This document shows positions 7,258-10,891 of a stretch of 10,891 nt of DNA, one piece after another. Every line of letters starts with the position of its first letter. Positions within the stretch are counted from its first letter, which is position 1. The notes under the pieces are model-generated. The model saw only the letters and a program-made list of their open reading frames with translations. It searched no databases and was not told the origin of the DNA. Origin of the DNA: an uncultured Clostridia bacterium (GTDB taxonomy: Bacteria > Bacillota > Clostridia > TANB77 > CAG-508); the NCBI GenBank assembly GCA_948745425.1, contig CAPZDM010000057.1, forward strand, positions 1 to 10,891, given 5' to 3'. Position numbers and translations under genes: made by a program.

Positions 7258-7320
7258 TAGATTCTCCTTGTCCTAAACACTATTATTATATATATTCATT
7301 TCTATTTAATTTTATTACTA

Positions 7321-7527
7321 TTAATATCCTCTAGGTTGTAGTTTTAAATATATTGGTTTTTCCTCTCTTATAATTGTTGATACTCCATGCCCTGGATATA
7401 CTAATGTATCATCTGGGAGTATTAATAATTTATTTATTATTGAATCCATTATAGCTTCTAAACTTCCTGTTGGTAAGTCTGTTCTTCCCCAAGTTCCTCT
7501 AAATAAAGTATCTCCAGAAAATAGCAT
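7321..7527 (-). CDS. C-terminal fragment of the MBL-fold hydrolase
   Basis: The 68 codons from the internal ATG at 7527 cover the SGDT, RTDLP and YPGHG motifs of the same MBL protein. There is no good ribosome binding site before this ATG, only a weak AAGAAG, so independent translation is doubtful. It overlaps the end of the shifted upstream frame by 29 bases. Confidence 0.35.
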   Translation of the reverse strand: MLFSGDTLFRGTWGRTDLPTGSLEAIMDSIINKLLILPDDTLVYPGHGVSTIIREEKPIYLKLQPRGY

Positions 7528-7969
7528 TTTGTCTTCTTTGTAATATAATGATATTCCTCCATTTGTATGACCGAGGAGTATGAATTACTCGCATTTCTAT
7601 ATTTCCTAAATGAAGTAAATCTTCATCATCTACTCTTCTTACATCATTTAATACAACAGGTTCCATACCTATATATTCTGTTAACATTATTTCTTGATTA
7701 TTTATATTTTGCTCACATATTCTATGTAATAGTATTGTTCCTCCTGATTTTTCTCTTAATTCATTTACTCCACCTACATGATCTCCATGGCAATGTGTTA
7801 TTACTATATATTTTAGTTTTGCCTCTAAAATATTTAACATTTCTATTATTTTATCTACTTCTCCTGCTGGATCTATTACCATAGTTTCTTTTGTTTCTTC
7901 ATCATGAATTATATAGCAATTTGTTGGATCTGATAACAAAGTATTTATTTTTAATGTCTTTAGTATCAT
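7499..7969 (-). CDS. N-terminal fragment of the MBL-fold hydrolase as literally read
   Basis: This is the 156-residue product if the frameshift is real: residues 1-132 are genuine MBL sequence including THCHGDH, and the last 24 residues are out of frame. It would lack H134, D153 and H194 and so should be inactive. See the pseudogene entry for the restored protein. Confidence 0.5.
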   Translation of the reverse strand: MILKTLKINTLLSDPTNCYIIHDEETKETMVIDPAGEVDKIIEMLNILEAKLKYIVITHCHGDHVGGVNELREKSGGTILLHRICEQNINNQEIMLTEYIGMEPVVLNDVRRVDDEDLLHLGNIEMRVIHTPRSYKWRNIIILQRRQNAIFWRYFI

Positions 7970-8003
7970 TTTTATTATTCCCTTCTACTAATTCTTTATA
8001 TAA

Positions 8004-8033
8004 ACTATATTTGCAAAATAATTGTTATATCAA
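8004..8033 (-). promoter_or_regulatory. SigA-type promoter of the MBL gene (and perhaps spoIIP)
   Basis: On the minus strand, -35 TTGATA (8033-8028) and -10 TATAGT (8009-8004) are 18 bases apart, each one mismatch from consensus. The -35 overlaps the TGA stop codon of relA. Transcription would begin near 7997, about 28 bases before the MBL start. It would make the MBL gene partly independent of relA. Confidence 0.55.
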
Positions 8034-10228
8034 TTTTTACGCTTGACCTCGTACACACTATCAATCTTTCTTAAAACTCTAAACAATTTATTTAGTGTAT
8101 CTAAATTTTCTATTTCAGTAGTAACTTCTGTTATAACTATTTTTTCTTTTGTAACCTTTGAGTGAATATCAAGTATACTTACTTTTTCATTTCCGAATTC
8201 TCTTACAATATCTGATAATAAACCATTTCTATCATTTGAATATATTTCTATATTTACATTATAAGAAGTTTTTGCTTTTTCATACCATGAAACTTCAATT
8301 ATTCTATCTTCTTGTTCTAGTAATTCATTTACATTTATACAATCACTTCTGTGAACCGAAACTCCTCTTCCTCTTGTTATATACCCTATTATACTATCTC
8401 CTGGAACAGGATTACAACATTTTGCAAATTTTACTAGGCAATTATCAATTCCTTTAACAATTACTCCTGAATTTGATGGCTTACCTTGTATTATTTTTTT
8501 ATTTGAACTTGATAACTCTTCAATTTTCTTTTCTAATTCTTCTTCTTTATGGTCTTTAGAATATTCATTTAATAATTTGGAAACTATTTTACCTGCTGAT
8601 ATTGCTCCAAATCCTACAGAAGACTGCATTTCTGTTACATTAGGAAATTTATATCTCTCAAGCATAGCATTAATATATTCTTGTTTATAAAGTTCATTTT
8701 CTGTTAATCCTACTCTTTTTATTTCTCTTGAAAGCAATTCTTTACCTTTTTCAATATTTTCTTCTCTATTTGCTTTTTTAAACCACTGCTGAATTTTGTT
8801 TTTAGCTCTAGTACTTTGAACAAATTTTAGCCAATCTCTACTTGGTCCTTTTGCATTATCAGATGTAATTATATCTACAATGTCTCCATTATTTAATTTT
8901 GTTATTATTGGCATCATTTGTAAATTTATTTTACATCCTGTCATTCTATTTCCAACTTCTGTGTGTATACTATATGCAAAATCTATTGGAGTTGCATCTT
9001 TTGGCAACACTTTAATTTCGCCATTTTTTGTAAATACATATACTTCATCCTCAAATAATTCTTTTTTTAAAGTATTTAAGAATTCATCTGGGTCATTCAT
9101 TTCTTTTTGCCATTCCAAAGATTCTCTTAGCCATGACAGTTTGTCTTCTTCTACTTTAACTGTGGTTTTCTTAAATCTATTAGCTTCCTTATATGCCCAA
9201 TGTGCTGCTATACCAAATTCTGCTATTCTATGCATGTCCCAGGTACGTATTTGAACCTCTACTGGAGTTGCATTTGGACCTATTAAAGTAGTATGTAATG
9301 ATTGATACATATTAGCTTTTGGAACAGCTATATAATCTTTAAATCTTCCTGGCATTGGATTATATAATTCATGAACAACTCCTAATGCTGCATAACAATC
9401 TTTTACCGAATTAACTATTATTCTTAATGCAAATAAATCATATACCTGATCTAAAGTTATATTATCTCTTTGCATTTTTCTATAAATACTATATATATGC
9501 TTTGCTCTACCTGAAGTATCAGCTACTATTTTTGCCTTTTTTAGTTCAAGAGTAATTTGATCTTTTATTTTTTCTACAAATGCTAATCTTTCTTCTCTTT
9601 TTTCATTTAATCCTTCTAATATTTCTCTATATTCGTCTGGATATAAATATTTAAAGCTTAAATCTTCTAATTCCCATTTTAGTGAATACATACCTATTCT
9701 ATTTGCAAGTGGAGCATATAAATCCATTGTCTCTTTTGAAATTGCTAATTGTCTATCTCTTGTTAAATATTTTAAAGTTCTCATATTGTGAAGTCTATCT
9801 GCTAATTTTATAAGTATTACTCTTATATCTTTTCCCATAGCTAAAAACATTTTTCTATAGTTTTCAACTTGTTGTTCTTCTTTATCTGTATATTGCAATT
9901 TTTGTAATTTTGTTACACCATCTACAATTTCTGTTACTTCTTTTCCGAATTCTTTTATTAAATCTTGGCGTGTAGCCTTTGTATCTTCTATAACATCATG
10001 TAATAATGCTGCACAAACTGTAGTAGTATCCATTCCTAATCCTGCAAGAATATTAGCTACATTTAATGGATGTATAATATATGGTTCTCCTGATTTTCTT
10101 TTTTGATCTCCATGATGAAGTAAAGCATAATTATATGCTTTTGTTACTATCTTTATATCTGCTATCTTATTATTTTTCTTTATCGTAGAAATCAAATCAT
10201 TTAATTCTATCTGGTGCTCCTCTTGCAT
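8030..10228 (-). CDS. relA: Bifunctional (p)ppGpp synthetase/hydrolase (Rel)
   Basis: Rel makes (p)ppGpp from ATP and GTP/GDP when uncharged tRNA stalls ribosomes and also hydrolyses it, setting the stringent response. The 732 residues fit the long RSH family. The hydrolase domain has H53, HDVIEDT at 77-83 and LADRLHNMR at 142-150. The synthetase domain has GRAKHIYSIYRKM at 240-252, RFKD at 295-298 (the RxKD form of bifunctional enzymes, not the ExDD of hydrolysis-dead RelA), MYQSLHTT at 307-314 and EVQIRT with its catalytic Glu at 324. Then come a TGS domain at about 395-455, a helical region, the CC-type zinc-finger-like domain with CC at 604-605, and an ACT domain from about 657. The ATG at 10228 has AAGGA at 10238-10234. 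It lies 70 bases downstream of glyQS, with no convincing promoter in the gap. All key residues are present. Confidence 0.97.
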   Translation of the reverse strand: MQEEHQIELNDLISTIKKNNKIADIKIVTKAYNYALLHHGDQKRKSGEPYIIHPLNVANILAGLGMDTTTVCAALLHDVIEDTKATRQDLIKEFGKEVTEIVDGVTKLQKLQYTDKEEQQVENYRKMFLAMGKDIRVILIKLADRLHNMRTLKYLTRDRQLAISKETMDLYAPLANRIGMYSLKWELEDLSFKYLYPDEYREILEGLNEKREERLAFVEKIKDQITLELKKAKIVADTSGRAKHIYSIYRKMQRDNITLDQVYDLFALRIIVNSVKDCYAALGVVHELYNPMPGRFKDYIAVPKANMYQSLHTTLIGPNATPVEVQIRTWDMHRIAEFGIAAHWAYKEANRFKKTTVKVEEDKLSWLRESLEWQKEMNDPDEFLNTLKKELFEDEVYVFTKNGEIKVLPKDATPIDFAYSIHTEVGNRMTGCKINLQMMPIITKLNNGDIVDIITSDNAKGPSRDWLKFVQSTRAKNKIQQWFKKANREENIEKGKELLSREIKRVGLTENELYKQEYINAMLERYKFPNVTEMQSSVGFGAISAGKIVSKLLNEYSKDHKEEELEKKIEELSSSNKKIIQGKPSNSGVIVKGIDNCLVKFAKCCNPVPGDSIIGYITRGRGVSVHRSDCINVNELLEQEDRIIEVSWYEKAKTSYNVNIEIYSNDRNGLLSDIVREFGNEKVSILDIHSKVTKEKIVITEVTTEIENLDTLNKLFRVLRKIDSVYEVKRKN

Positions 10229-10298
10229 TATTATCCTTCCCTTCTTGAGTCACAAATATCGCTTTTAAACAATTGTTATAGTTCCTATTTTCGTATAA

Positions 10299-10891
10299 TT
10301 AGAATTCTATTTTTTCTTCTAGCCATTGATTTAATTCATTTATTGGTAATCTTATTTGTTCCATTGTGTCTCTATCTCTTATTGTAACTGTATTATCTTC
10401 TAATGTATCAAAGTCTATTGTTACACAATAAGGTGTTCCTATTTCGTCTTCTCTTCTATATCTTTTTCCTATACTTCCTGTCTCATCATAATCACATATG
10501 AATTTCTTAGATAACATATCATATACTTCATTTGCTTTATCTGATAATTTTTTAGATAATGGAAGTATTGCTACTTTATATGGTGCAAGTGCTGGATGTA
10601 AATGTAATACTATTCTTGTATCTCCTTCTGCAATTTCTTCTTCATCATATGCATTACATAAAAATGCTAATGCTACTCTATCTGCTCCTAATGATGGTTC
10701 TATACAATATGGTATATATTTTTCATTAGATTCTGCATCTAAATATGTCATATCTTCTTTAGAAAATTCCATATGTTTTTTTAAGTCAAAGTCTGTTCTA
10801 TCAGCAATTCCCCATAATTCTCCCCAACCAAATGGAAAGGCAAATTCTATGTCTGTTGTTGCATTACTATAATGTGATAATTCTTCTTTTT
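10299..10891 (-). CDS. glyQS: Glycyl-tRNA synthetase, alpha2 type, 5' end outside window
   Basis: This enzyme charges tRNA-Gly with glycine using ATP. The 197 codons visible are the C-terminal part of the single-chain homodimeric class II form (archaeal/Gram-positive type, not the alpha2-beta2 GlyQ/GlyS pair). Recognisable are the FPFGWGELWGIADRTDFDL stretch, then IEPSLGADRVALAFL carrying the class II motif 3 arginine, and the anticodon-binding domain with LHPALAPYKVAILPLSKK, GSIGKRYRREDEIGTP and DFDTLEDNTVTIRDRDTMEQ. The frame is open at base 10891, so the true start and any T-box leader lie outside. An internal ATG at 10772 is not the start because the conserved sequence continues upstream in frame. 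The stop is TAA at 10301-10299. Confidence 0.96.
   Translation of the reverse strand, partial: KEELSHYSNATTDIEFAFPFGWGELWGIADRTDFDLKKHMEFSKEDMTYLDAESNEKYIPYCIEPSLGADRVALAFLCNAYDEEEIAEGDTRIVLHLHPALAPYKVAILPLSKKLSDKANEVYDMLSKKFICDYDETGSIGKRYRREDEIGTPYCVTIDFDTLEDNTVTIRDRDTMEQIRLPINELNQWLEEKIEF

Larger units (their letters stand above)
7321..7969 (-). pseudogene. MBL-fold hydrolase (glyoxalase II-like), interrupted by a one-base frameshift
   Basis: Removing one base at 7573 restores a continuous 215-residue metallo-beta-lactamase-fold protein, the usual size of small hydroxyacylglutathione hydrolase-like enzymes, which hydrolyse thioesters or related substrates with two metal ions. The restored protein has THCHGDH at 58-64 (ligands H59, H61, D63, H64), HTPGHTNGG at 130-138 (H134), SGDTLFRGTWGRTDLP from 151 (D153) and YPGHG at 191-195 (H194). 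As written, the frame breaks after Pro132, adds 24 unrelated residues and stops at 7499; three metal ligands are lost. The coding quality of the distal part is intact, so this is either a very recent mutation or a sequence error. The ATG at 7969 has AAGGGA at 7984-7979. An MBL gene near relA is common in Clostridia, usually with dtd between, absent here. Confidence 0.85.

Noticed and set aside
7567..7580. Programmed ribosomal frameshift in the MBL gene
   Set aside because: A +1 shift at CCU CGG would need poor re-pairing in the P site, there is no stop codon at the shift point and no downstream structure that stands out. A mutation or sequence error is simpler.
10229..10298. Promoter or terminator between glyQS and relA
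   Set aside because: The 70-base gap holds a short AACAATTGTT palindrome but no acceptable -10/-35 pair and no stem followed by a U-tract.
1..10891. tRNA genes, T-box leader, CRISPR array, insertion sequence or prophage
   Set aside because: No spaced direct repeats, cloverleaf-like sequence, transposase or phage-type coding was seen on either strand; any T-box for glyQS would lie beyond the right edge.

Overview
The window is a very AT-rich stretch of bacterial chromosome in which every supported gene lies on the minus strand. A SpoIIP spore-engulfment enzyme, a single long Rel-type (p)ppGpp enzyme, an alpha2-type glycyl-tRNA synthetase, AGGAGG-like ribosome binding sites and A/T-ending codons together point to a spore-forming member of the Clostridia, probably an uncultured low-GC lineage. 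I cannot name a genus from sequence alone.

Read in the direction of transcription (high to low coordinates), the order is: the 3' part of glyQS (entering at the right edge), relA, a metallo-beta-lactamase-fold hydrolase broken by one extra base, spoIIP, a large dGTPase-like HD-domain protein, rpsO, pnp, and a processive family 2 glycosyltransferase that runs off the left edge. Intergenic gaps are short (about 60-220 bases). Good SigA-type promoters can be read upstream of the MBL gene, the HD gene, rpsO and the glycosyltransferase, so the region looks like several small transcription units rather than one operon.

Most of the content is housekeeping: translation (glyQS, rpsO), stringent response (relA), RNA decay (pnp), nucleotide metabolism (the HD protein), sporulation (spoIIP) and cell-envelope polysaccharide (the glycosyltransferase). 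The rpsO-pnp pair is the classic conserved bacterial arrangement; its 220-base spacer holds several inverted repeats that could control read-through or PNPase autoregulation.

I found no CRISPR array, tRNA, rRNA, insertion sequence, prophage or defence cassette. The points most worth a second look are the frameshift inside the HTPGHTxG metal-binding motif of the MBL gene, the structured rpsO-pnp spacer with competing pairings, an 18-base palindrome inside the promoter of the HD gene, and the long uncharacterised C-terminal half of that HD protein.
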